A stretch of 49,547 nt of DNA from JAGMES01 sp023128035 (GTDB taxonomy: Bacteria; Bacillota; Halanaerobiia; DY22613). The notes beneath the pieces were generated by a model. The model did no database searches. It had not been told where the DNA came from and saw nothing but the letters and a program-made list of their open reading frames with translations. The DNA is taken from positions 1-49,547 of the forward strand of contig DAOVRZ010000028.1 in assembly GCA_030627905.1 (NCBI GenBank), in the 5' to 3' direction. The translations under genes and the position numbers were made by a program. Below are positions 36,935-47,100 of this stretch, one piece after another; within the stretch, counting starts at the first letter, position 1, and every line of letters starts with the position of its first letter.

Positions 36935-37171
36935 GTGACAATTACAGAGAAGGTAAGAAAATTTTTAGGACGTTTTTTTAAAAAGCATGAATTGAACGAG
37001 GAAGAAGATATATTTGCTTTAGGTTTTGTTAATTCTCTATTTGCAATGCAACTTGTACTATTTCTTGAAAAAGAGTTCGATATAACTGTAGATACTGCAG
37101 ATCTTGATCTTGACAATTTCAAAACTATTAATAAAATAGTAGAATTTGTGGAGAAAAAAACAGCTGCATAA
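36935..37171 (+). CDS. Discrete acyl carrier protein for the extender unit (FkbJ/ZmaD-like)
   Basis: The 78-residue ACP has the pattern EEDIFALGFVNSLFAMQLV, with the phosphopantetheine serine in VNSLFAMQ, a form typical of the free-standing ACPs that carry glyceryl and hydroxymalonyl units. An acidic FLEKEFDITVDTADLDLDNF follows, as expected for an ACP. The open frame begins at GTG 36920, but the bases 36922-36927 (GAGGTG) are a good ribosome site for GTG 36935, which I chose. It would accept the glyceryl group from the FkbH-like protein, be oxidised by the two neighbouring dehydrogenases and deliver the unit to the trans-AT. A 249-bp gap without a gene separates it from the next gene; a TTGACA at 37299-37304 there has no clear -10 partner. 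Confidence 0.88.
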   Translation: MTITEKVRKFLGRFFKKHELNEEEDIFALGFVNSLFAMQLVLFLEKEFDITVDTADLDLDNFKTINKIVEFVEKKTAA

Positions 37172-37420
37172 ACTAAAAGTTGTATCATGTATAATTCATT
37201 CTTAAAGTAAAGGTTTGATTTTGGTTTGTCAAATACTTTTAGATCCAAATGTTTCTAAATAATGACCCATAAGAAAAACAAAGGATTATCACCTCCCTTT
37301 GACATTGGTTATGTTTATGTGATGAATTAAATTTACCGTGAAAAAGGGGGGCGAGTTTTATAAAAAATCATAGTTGATTGAAACTTTTGAAAATAAATTT
37401 CTATTAAGGAGGAGAGAGTT

Positions 37421-38554
37421 ATGAAAATTGAATTAACTGATGATCAGTTAAAAAAGCAAATGGAATTTCATCAGTTTGTAGATGATTATATAGTACCAGG
37501 AGCAACTGAGAGTGACAAAGAAGAAAAAATGAACCCTGTAGTATTAGAAAAATTAATTGAAACAGGTTATATAGGCTCTATGTTGCCTAAAAAGTATGGT
37601 GGTTTAGGGATGGACATGGTTACTTTAGGTATTTTGATTGAAGAGTTGGCGCGGGGATGTTCATCTGCCAGAATATTATTGACTGTACATGGCATGGTAG
37701 CTCTTGGAATCATGCGTTGGGGTTCAAAGGAGCAAAAAGAGTTTTGGTTGCCTAAATTGGCTAAGGGAGAAAAAATTGGAGCTTTTGGATTAACAGAACC
37801 TGACGTAGGTTCTGATGCAAAAAATGTAGAAAGTACAGCTGAGAGAGACGGCGATTTTTATATAATAAATGGTCAAAAAAAATGGATAAGCATGGCACAA
37901 ATTGCCGATGTATTTTTGATTTTTGCCCAGTGTGAAGGACAACCTACTGCTTTTTTAGTAGAAAAAGACACTGAAGGTTTATCTATTAATCCTATGAAGG
38001 GTTTATTGGGTTACAGGTCTTCCATGGTTGGAGAAGTAAAAATGGAAAATTGTCGTATTCCAGTAGGTAATATTTTATGTAAGGTTGGAGCTGGACTTTC
38101 ACATGTTGCACTATCATGTCTTGATTATGGAAGATATACAGTGGCATGGGGTTGTGTCGGTTTAGGACAAGCTTGTTTTGAAGAGAGTGTAAAATATGCA
38201 AAGACAAGAAAACAATTTGGAGCTCCATTACAAGAAAATCAATTGATAAAAAAAATGATTACTGAAATGATTGTTAATGTGAAGGCGGCTAGACAATTAT
38301 GCTACAAGGCAGGATATTTAAAGGATATCGGGGATCCAGATACTATTATGGAAACATGGGTTGCCAAATACTTTTCTTCTAATATGATCACCAAGGTAGC
38401 ATCTGATGCTGTACAGATACATGGTGGAAATGGTTGTCACAATTCTTATCCGATAGAAAGATTTTTTAGGGATGCTAAGATTAACGAAATAATTGAAGGT
38501 ACTTCTCAAATGCATGAAATTTTGATTGCCTCTTATGCTTTTAGAAATTATTAA
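37421..38554 (+). CDS. Acyl-CoA/acyl-ACP dehydrogenase (FkbI-like)
   Basis: The 377-residue flavoprotein has the acyl-CoA dehydrogenase layout. The N-terminal helical domain has GYIGSMLPKKYGGLGMDMVTLG. The central sheet domain has GAFGLTEPDVGSDAKN and GQKKWISMAQIADVFL. The C-terminal helical domain has YAKTRKQFGAPLQENQLI and QIHGGNGCHNSYPIERFFRD. The catalytic base is Glu359 in NEIIEGTSQMHEI. In the hydroxymalonyl/methoxymalonyl route this type of enzyme completes oxidation of the ACP-bound semialdehyde to the malonyl level; here the neighbours (ACP, hydroxyacyl dehydrogenase, FkbH) support that role. AAGGAGGAGAG precedes ATG 37421, and the FkbH gene follows after 18 nt. An ordinary fatty-acid catabolic role cannot be excluded by sequence alone. 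Confidence 0.9.
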   Translation: MKIELTDDQLKKQMEFHQFVDDYIVPGATESDKEEKMNPVVLEKLIETGYIGSMLPKKYGGLGMDMVTLGILIEELARGCSSARILLTVHGMVALGIMRWGSKEQKEFWLPKLAKGEKIGAFGLTEPDVGSDAKNVESTAERDGDFYIINGQKKWISMAQIADVFLIFAQCEGQPTAFLVEKDTEGLSINPMKGLLGYRSSMVGEVKMENCRIPVGNILCKVGAGLSHVALSCLDYGRYTVAWGCVGLGQACFEESVKYAKTRKQFGAPLQENQLIKKMITEMIVNVKAARQLCYKAGYLKDIGDPDTIMETWVAKYFSSNMITKVASDAVQIHGGNGCHNSYPIERFFRDAKINEIIEGTSQMHEILIASYAFRNY

Positions 38555-38572
38555 TAAAGGAGGATATTTTAT

Positions 38573-39643
38573 ATGAAAAAAGAAATAAAGATAAAATGTG
38601 TCGTTTGGGATTTAGACAATACAGTTTGGAAAGGGGTTATACTTGAAGATAAAGAAGTTGCTCTAAGGGATGGAATCGTTGATATTATAAAAAAATTGGA
38701 TGACAGAGGAATTCTCCAATCCATATCAAGTAAAAACGAACATTCAGTCGCCATGAATAAACTAGAGGAGCTTGGATTGACTGAGTATTTCTTGTATCCT
38801 CAGATTAACTGGAATCCTAAATCTGAGTCAGTAAAGAAAATAGCAGAAAGTATTAATATTGGTATAGATACCCTGGCATTTATAGATGATCAATCATTTG
38901 AAAGGGAAGAAGTCAACTTTGCCCATTCTGAAGTCTTATGTATAGATGCATTAGATTTGAGTGGATTACTTGATATGCCTGAAATGAATCCACGATTTAT
39001 TACTAAAGATTCAAAAAAACGCAGAAAAATGTATATGAGTGATATTGAGCGTAATAAATCCGAAAGTGAATTTTCTGGTCCAAATGAAGAATTTCTTGGA
39101 TCTTTAGGTATGGTTCTCGATATTAATCGAATTCAAGAGGATGACCTGCAACGAGCAGAAGAATTAACAGTAAGAACACATCAGTTAAATACAACAGGTT
39201 ATACATATTCTTATGAAGAGTTAGATGAATTGAGACAATCTGAAAATGTGAAAATATTTATTGCTGGACTTGATGATAGATATGGAACTTATGGGAAAAT
39301 TGGTCTTACTCTTATTGAATGTGAAGAAGATGTCTGGACAATAAAACTATTACTTATGTCTTGTCGAGTCATGTCAAGAGGTGTTGGTTCGATATTACTA
39401 AATTTCATTCTCCAAATAGCTAAGAAGAATAATGTTAAGGTTAGAGCTGAATTTGTCAAGACTGATCGAAACAGGATGATGCTTATTACTTATAAGTTCG
39501 CAGGTTTTAAGGAAATAATGGAGGATGGAAATAAGATTATATTTGAAAATGATCTTTCTCAAGTACAAGAATTTCCTGATTATGTAGAATTAAGAACAGA
39601 TGAAGATATTATAACAACGAGTAATTTATCTAAAATATCATAG
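38573..39643 (+). CDS. FkbH-like glyceryl transferase/phosphatase (HAD family)
   Basis: The 356-residue protein starts with the HAD nucleophile motif VVWDLDNTVWKG (Asp13 and Asp15), the FkbH hallmark. It continues with SISSKNEHSVAMNKL and the acidic HAD motif TLAFIDDQSFEREEV. The C-terminal acyltransferase-like half has RTHQLNTTGYTYS and LLMSCRVMSRGVGS, with conserved Cys264 as the presumed glyceryl-carrying residue. FkbH proteins take 1,3-bisphosphoglycerate, remove the phosphate and pass the glyceryl unit to a small ACP. That ACP is encoded two genes upstream. AAGGAGG precedes the ATG, and the trans-AT follows after 17 nt. This is the strongest single indicator that the cluster uses a glycerate-derived extender unit. 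Confidence 0.93.
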   Translation: MKKEIKIKCVVWDLDNTVWKGVILEDKEVALRDGIVDIIKKLDDRGILQSISSKNEHSVAMNKLEELGLTEYFLYPQINWNPKSESVKKIAESINIGIDTLAFIDDQSFEREEVNFAHSEVLCIDALDLSGLLDMPEMNPRFITKDSKKRRKMYMSDIERNKSESEFSGPNEEFLGSLGMVLDINRIQEDDLQRAEELTVRTHQLNTTGYTYSYEELDELRQSENVKIFIAGLDDRYGTYGKIGLTLIECEEDVWTIKLLLMSCRVMSRGVGSILLNFILQIAKKNNVKVRAEFVKTDRNRMMLITYKFAGFKEIMEDGNKIIFENDLSQVQEFPDYVELRTDEDIITTSNLSKIS

Positions 39644-39660
39644 TAGAGAGGTGTATCTCG

Positions 39661-40923
39661 GTGGAAAAAATAGCATTTTTATTTACGGGTCAAGGTGCCC
39701 AGTATGTTGGAATGGCCAAATCTTTTTATGATGAGCATGAGGTAGCCAGACAGACTTTTGAAGAAGCCAATGATATTCTAGGCTTTGATATTGCAAAGTT
39801 GTGTTTTGAAGGACCATTGGGCCAACTTTCAAAAATGGAAAATATGCAGTTGGCTCTTCTGACAGTTAGTACAGTCGCTCACAGGGTATATATGAAGGAA
39901 ATAGGTATTGCTCCTCATTTTTGTGCTGGTCACAGTATGGGTGAATATTCTGCATTAGTTAGTGCAGGAGCTATAAAGTTTTCAGATGCACTAAAAATTT
40001 TAGTAGAAAGAGGAAAACTAACCAAAAAAGTTGTGGATAGTGATGTTGGTGCAATGACTATTATTGATGATCTTGACAGCAATATTGTAGCGGAAGAGTG
40101 TAAAAAAATTTCTACTAGCGAAAACTTTGTTACCATAAATTGCTATAATTCTCCTTTACAAGTTGCAGTTGCAGGTCATCAAAAATCTGTTGAAATTCTT
40201 GAGGAAAGAGTTCTTGACTTAGGTGGACAAATTACACCATTGATCACGAGTGCTCCCGTTCACACTTTATTGATGAAAGAAGCTTCAGAAAAACTCCAGT
40301 TACATCTTCAAGAATATAATTTTTATCCTTTTAGGAACGCAGTAATATCAAATGTACATGCTGCTCCTTATGGTGACAGTGAGAATATTCGAAATAATCT
40401 AGCACTTCATTTGGTAAGGCCTGTAAGATGGCAGGAAACTATGAAATTTTTAGAAAAATATGGAGTAACCTTGGCAATTGAAATGGGACCAAAAAATGTT
40501 CTTTGTAATTTAGTTAAGGCAAATACTTCTAATATTGATGCTTTTTGTTATGGTCAAAGAGAGGATCGCGAGATTTTATATGATAGATTGTATAAGAACG
40601 AACAGTTAAGAAAGCATGTGCCTACTGTTGTCACAAGATGTCTTGCTATAGCTGTTGCAACTCCAAACTGTAATTGGGACGAGAAAGAGTATGCTAAAGG
40701 AGTCATTGAACCTCATAAAAAAATTCGTAAAATGCAGGAAGAACTTGAAAAACAAGGCCTTGATCCAACAGTTGATCAGATGATAGAAGCTCTTGAAATG
40801 TTGCGTTCTGTTTTTGATACTAAAAAATTACCAAAGAAAGAGCAAGTTGAATGGTTTAATCAAATATTTGAAGAGACAGGAATGTATTATGAATTGAAGG
40901 ATTTTAATGTACCTGAATTATAG
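39661..40923 (+). CDS. Trans-acting acyltransferase for the AT-less PKS modules
   Basis: The 420-residue protein starts IAFLFTGQGAQYVGMAKSFY, the FabD/AT N-terminus. The nucleophile is Ser92 in AGHSMGEYSALV, Arg117 in VERGKLTKK matches the arginine that grips the carboxylate of malonyl-type substrates, and the active-site His201 lies in TSAPVHTLLM. That loop is neither the common malonyl (GAFH) nor methylmalonyl (YASH) form. The AT fold should end near residue 290; about 130 more residues follow (DREILYDRLYKNEQLRKHVP onward), a C-terminal extension without a recognised domain. It is the only AT in the window, so it must serve all five modules, unless others lie outside. Its place right after the FkbH gene suggests it delivers hydroxymalonyl, perhaps with malonyl. 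Start is GTG 39661 with AGAGAGGTG 7 nt upstream. Confidence 0.93.
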   Translation: MEKIAFLFTGQGAQYVGMAKSFYDEHEVARQTFEEANDILGFDIAKLCFEGPLGQLSKMENMQLALLTVSTVAHRVYMKEIGIAPHFCAGHSMGEYSALVSAGAIKFSDALKILVERGKLTKKVVDSDVGAMTIIDDLDSNIVAEECKKISTSENFVTINCYNSPLQVAVAGHQKSVEILEERVLDLGGQITPLITSAPVHTLLMKEASEKLQLHLQEYNFYPFRNAVISNVHAAPYGDSENIRNNLALHLVRPVRWQETMKFLEKYGVTLAIEMGPKNVLCNLVKANTSNIDAFCYGQREDREILYDRLYKNEQLRKHVPTVVTRCLAIAVATPNCNWDEKEYAKGVIEPHKKIRKMQEELEKQGLDPTVDQMIEALEMLRSVFDTKKLPKKEQVEWFNQIFEETGMYYELKDFNVPEL

Positions 40924-40967
40924 AAGTACTTAATTTAATAATGTGTTAATAATTAGCTCATATGAAT

Positions 40968-41005
40968 AAAATATTAGAGAATTGAAGTGTTTTCTCTAAT
41001 ATTTT
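40968..41005. terminator. Perfect 14-bp stem-loop between the trans-AT and NRPS genes
   Basis: AAAATATTAGAGAA (40968-40981) is exactly complementary to TTCTCTAATATTTT (40992-41005), with a 10-nt loop. The right arm ends in TATTTTATTT, so it can serve as an AT-rich bidirectional terminator or attenuator. It lies 45 nt after the trans-AT stop and 106 nt before the NRPS. A TATAAT at 41035-41040 follows, but without a good -35 box. Confidence 0.6.
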
Positions 41006-41111
41006 ATTTCGTGAGTGGGACTAATACAGAGAATTATAATTCAATTCCTGTAGCTTTTGATTACGAACACCTTTTTCCTAAATATTCCATAACTGAAACG
41101 GGGTGTAAAAA

Positions 41112-44100
41112 ATGGATAAGTATTTACAGAATATACTAATTTCTAGTGGTAAATATGAAGAAGAGAAAAAATATTGGATGGATAAGTTAAAGGGTTTGAC
41201 AGAAACAAGTAAATTTATAGTTGACTATAATCAGCGAGAAGAAGCTAAATATGAAACAAGCAAGTATATTTTAAAAGATGATATTGCCAAAAAAATCATT
41301 AATATGGCCAATAACTCAAAAGTAGGAATATATACGATACTTATATGTGCTGTAAAATGTGTTTTATGGAAATATTCAAATAATGAAGATGTCATAATAG
41401 GAATGCCAGCTTTTAAACAACGATCAGGAATTGTAGATGTTTTACAGGTCTTAAGAACGTTCCTTAATAGTGAGGGTTCATTCCGTGAAAATCTTTTAGA
41501 GGTTAAAAGAACAATAGATGAAGTAAGAAAAAACTGTCATATTTCTTTTGAAAAGATAATAGAATTGCTAAATTTGCAAAATAAAGAATGGAGCTCTTCT
41601 ATGGGTGTTATAGCACTCATGGAAGATTTGCATGAGAAAAAGTCATTAAAAGGAGATATAATTTTTAATTTTAAGGTACAAAAGGAAAAAATAGAGATAG
41701 ACACACAATATAACTGTATATTATATAAACCAGCTATTATAAAAAGACTAATTGTCCACATACAAAATTTTCTAAGTGTTGTGCTAAGTAATATTGAAAT
41801 GACGATTTCAAAGGTTGAAATAATCTCTGAGGAAGAAAAAAAGCAAATTATCAATGACTTTAATGATAACCGGGCCAAGTTTTCTGATACTCAAACCGTG
41901 TACCAACTCTTTGAAAAGAATGCGCAGAAAAATCCTAATGGAGTTGCCTTAAAATACAAGGGAGAGAATTTTACCTATGGAGAGATCAATGAGTATTCAA
42001 ATCAGTTGGCTAGACTCCTAGTTAAAATAGGTGTTATAGGTGATCAACTCGTGGGTATTTTTATGGAGCGTTCTCCAAAAATGGTTGCGAGCATCTTAGC
42101 TGTTTGGAAGGCAGGAGGAGCTTATATACCAATAGATACTTTATATCCAGTATCTAGAGTAAAAGGAATATTATCAGATTCTGGAGCCAAGGTACTCTTG
42201 ACTAAATCTACATATTTAGAAGATGAAATAGTAGATGAGTATGAAGGAACAATTATTGAATTGGACACTGAAATGGATAAAATTACTAGTGAAAAGCATG
42301 AAGATTTGAATCTGGAAATTAATATGAATAATCTTGCATACGTTATCTATACATCTGGATCTACTGGCAAACCAAAAGGAGCTATGGTAGAACATATAGG
42401 CATGATGAATCATATTCAGTCTAAGATTAATGATCTTCAATTGACTGAGGATTCTATTGTGGCGCAAAACTCTTCCCATTGCTTTGATATCTCTGTATGG
42501 CAATTTTTTGTTGCGTTAACCATTGGAGGTAAAACTTGTATTTATGAAAATGAACTGCTCTTTGATGCTAAAAACCTTATTGCCCGGATTATAGCTGACA
42601 GAGTTACAATACTAGAGGTAGTCCCATCTTTTCTATCTGTGATGTTAGATTATCTTGAGGAGAATTATCAGCAACTAGAATTGATTAGATATCTTTTAGT
42701 CACTGGTGAGGCAATAAAACAGCATCTTGTTAAAAGATGGTTTAATCGGTACCCAGAGATCAAAATGGTCAACGCTTACGGTCCAACAGAAGCATCAGAT
42801 GATATTACCCATCATATTATGGAAAAAGCTCCTGAAAAAATCAATGTTCCAATAGGTAAACCTGTACAAAACTTCAATATTTACATTGTAGATAAGAATA
42901 TGCATTTTTGCCCTATTGGGGTTAAGGGTGAGATTTGGGTATCTGGAGTTGGTGTTGGGCGTGGATATTTAAATAACCCTGAAAGAACATCTCAATCCTT
43001 TAGGGAGGATCCTTTTATTGAAGAAAAAGGGGTTAGATTGTATAAAACTGGTGACCTGGGTTGTTGGTCCGAAGATGGAGTAGTTGAGTTCTTTGGCAGA
43101 ATAGACTATCAAGTAAAAATAAGAGGTTACAGAATTGAGTTAGGAGAGATTGAGCAAGTTTTAACCAAACATCCACAAGTAAAAGAAACAGTAGTTATTG
43201 ATCGTACTGATGAATCTGGGGACAAGTATCTGTGTGCCTATTTAGTTATGACTAGTGACTTAGATGTGATAGAGCTTAGAGAATTTTTACTAAAAACTTT
43301 GCCAGATTATATGGTACCATCATATTTTATTTATCTAGACGAATTACCACTTAATGCTAACAAAAAGATTGATCGTAAAGCTTTGCCTGATATTAAAGGA
43401 AATATAGAAACTGGACGAAAATATATCCCACCAACTAACATAACTGAAGAGAAGTTAGTATTAATATGGACAGACATGATCGGTATAGACAAAATAGGGA
43501 TTAATGATAATTTTTTTGAATTAGGTGGTCAGTCATTAAAAGCAATAGCATTAGTAGGAAAAATCTATAAAGAATTTAACCTGGATATTCCATTGAGGGA
43601 TATTTTTCAATATCCAACAATTAAAGAAATGGCTGAATACATAATTGAAAAATCAAGCGATGTAGAGAATAATCAGAATTTAGAGTTAGATAAAAAAGAC
43701 TCAACTGATTTAAAACACTTCTTTATGAGTTACGATGGAAATAGAGAAGGAGAAGAATATTTGGAAGAGGAATATTACGAAGCTTCCTCAGCACAAAAAA
43801 GAATGTTTGCTTTAAACCAGTTTGCTAAGGATAGTACCAATTATAATATGCCAACAATTCTGAAAATAGAGGGCGACCTGGATGTTCAAAGAGTAGAAGA
43901 AGCATTTATGCATCTTGTTAAAAGACATGAAGCCTTAAGAACTTCCTTTGACATAGTTAACGAGGAAGTAGTACAAAGGGTACATAAAGAGGTAGATTTT
44001 ATTATTCCATGTATGGAATTGGAAAAAGGAAATGAAGAGAGAATCATAAATGAATTTATTAGACCTTTTGATTTAAATATGGCTCCCCTTATTAGAGTTG

Positions 44101-47100
44101 AGCTTTTTAAATTAGCAGAAGGAGAGTATCTGTTTTTATTTGATATTCACCATATTATATCAGATGGAATAACAAATGATATCATATGGTATGAGTTTTC
44201 TCAACTTTATAATGGAAATGAATTAGAGAAACTGCAGATTCAGTACAAAGATTTTTCAAAATGGCAAAATAACCTTTTAAAATCGGGAGTTATGAAGAAA
44301 CAGGAAGAATATTGGCTGGATTTCTTTAAAGGGGAAATTCCTAAACTTGCTATACCAACTGATTTCAAAAGACCCCACATACAGAACTTTGAAGGAGATT
44401 ATTTAGATTTTAAAATAGGTACAAAGATCAATGAAAAAGTAAGTAAGCTGATGTCTGATACAGGTGCAACCTTGTACATGGTGTTATTGGCAGCATATAA
44501 TGCATTATTATTTAAATATACAGGCCAAGCAGATATAGTAGTAGGTTCCCCAATTTCCGGTAGACCTTATGCAGAGTTAGAAAATATAGTAGGTATGTTT
44601 GTAAATACATTAGCAATGAGAAACTTTCCAAAAAGTGATATTAAATTTAAAGAATTCCTAATTGAGGTAAAAGAGAATGCATTAAAGGCGTATGAAAATC
44701 AGGATTATCAATTTGAAGAGTTGGTAAATAAATTGAATATCCAAAGAGATGCGAGTCGAAATCCTCTATTCGATACCATGCTGGTTCTTCAAAATATGGG
44801 TAGAAATGATGTGGAAATTTCAGGACTTAAGCTTACACCTTATGAGCTTGAGAAAAGAACAGCAAAATTTGATTTGGTTCTCACTGCAGAGGAAGTAAAA
44901 GATGAAATTAATTTGAATATAAGTTATAAAACAGGTATCTTCAAAAAGGAAACGATTGAGCGACTGGGTAGATATTATCTTAAGGTTATGGAAGAAATTG
45001 CGAACCATTCTGATTTGTTGATAAAGGATATTGATATTTTACCTAAAGAAGAAAAAGAGAAAATATTAATAAACTTTAATTCTAGAGTTGCTAACTATCC
45101 AAAAGAAAAAACGCTACATCAGCTATTTGAGGAACAAGTGGAAAAGAGTCCTCATAAAATAGCAGTGCGTTTTAAAGATGAGCAAATAACATATGAAGAA
45201 TTAAATATCCAAGCTGAATTTTTGGCAAGAGTATTAATAGAACGTGGTGTGAGAGTAGATCAAGTAGTTGGATTAGTTGTGGAACGTTCACTTGAAATGA
45301 TCGTTGCTATGTTAGGAGTGTTAAAGGCTGGTGTAGCTTACTTACCTATTAATCCAGTTTATCCAGAAGAACGAATAAAATATATGCTAAAAGACAGTGG
45401 AGCGAATATTACTTTAACTCAAAGGAAGATTTTTGATAAAATCAGATTTGAGGGTGAACTTATAGCTCTTGAGGATCTAAATATTTCTACAGCTATTGAT
45501 TTGCCTGAAAACAGGTTAATAACACCAATTAGAGAAACAGGATTATCATCATCTAATCTAGCTTATGTTATATACACTTCTGGATCAACTGGACAGCCTA
45601 AAGGTGTAATGGTCGAACATAGAACAGTGATTAACTTACTTTATGCTATGAATGAAGAGTTTGCATCAACTATTGGTCCGGAAGATAATTGTTTAAGTCT
45701 TGCGAATATATCCTTTGATGTAAGTGTAAATGAAATATATCTTCCTCTCATTGTGGGGGCTAGACTAGTAATCTTCGATAATCAGAAAATGTTGGATGTA
45801 GTAAAGTTGGCAAACTTAATATGTAAAGAGTCGATATCTTTTGCTTATATACCACCAACAATTTTAAAAGAATTAGCTACACTTTTAAAGGCTAGAGGAG
45901 AAAATGTAACTTTAAATAAGCTGTTGGTAGGGGTTGAGCCTATTAAAGATTTTGTATTGGAAGATTATTTGGAAATAAATAAAGCAATAAAAATAGTAAA
46001 TGGTTATGGACCAACAGAAACAACCATCTGGGCTTCAGCACATATTTATAAAAGTCATCAATCTGAAGGAAGAAATGTTCCGATTGGTAAACCATTAACA
46101 AATACTCAAATTTACATTCTGGACAACAATTATCACCCAGTTCCGATTGGAGTGGCGGGAGAAGTATATATTGCTGGTAATGGGGTAACTAGAGGATATT
46201 TAAATAAGCAAAAACTTACTGAAGAAAAGTTTTTGAAAAACCCATTCAACCCTGATCAAAGGATATATAGAACTGGGGATTTGGCCAGATGGCTAGATTG
46301 TGGAGAAATACAATTTGTCGGAAGAATAGATCATCAGGTCAAAATTAGAGGTTATCGGATTGAACCAGGTGAAATCGAAGCTCAGTTGTTACAACATTCT
46401 AACATTAAAGAAACAGTTGTGATTGATCGGGAAGATTTAACGGTGGGTAAATATTTATGTGCCTATATAGTTTTAGAAAAAGAGATGGTTTTAGATGATA
46501 TTAAAGAATATCTGGCGAAAAAGATGCCTGAATATATGATTCCTACCTACTTTGTTGAATTGAAAGAATTACCTTTGACTGTTAACGGAAAGATTAATCG
46601 TAAATCATTACCTTCTCCGGATTTAAGCAATATAAGTAAAAGCGAATATATTCCTCCTACTGATGAATTGGAAAGAAGATTAGTCTCTGTTTGGTCAGAT
46701 TTATTAGGCGTTGAAAAGATAGGAATTATGGATAATTTCTTTAATTTGGGTGGTCAGTCTTTACTAGCAATTCTTTTAATTGGAAGGATTTTTAAAGAAT
46801 TGAATGTGGAAGTACCGTTAACAGAAATCTTTACGAATCCGAACATCAAAGGTCTTGCAAGTTATATTAGAAATAGTCATCAAAAAGAAAAGGCGATGAG
46901 TATTTTTAGAGCCATAGAACTGATGGCAGTCAAAGACTATTATCCAGTATCATCGGCCCAGAAGAGACTCTTTGTCTTAGACCAGATGAAAGATGGAGAT
47001 ACTTCCTATAATATGCCAGGAGCAGTCATAATCAAAGGAGAGTTAAGTAAAGAGAGGTTAGAAAAAACCTTTGACAAACTTATAGAGAGACATGAAGCAT

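Noticed and set aside
38573..39643. FkbH-like gene as evidence for methoxymalonyl extender
   Set aside because: No O-methyltransferase gene is present in the cassette or elsewhere in the window, so hydroxymalonyl is the safer reading.
41035..41040. TATAAT before the NRPS as a promoter
   Set aside because: No recognisable -35 box at 16-18 nt and no extended -10 TG, so it is not listed as a feature.
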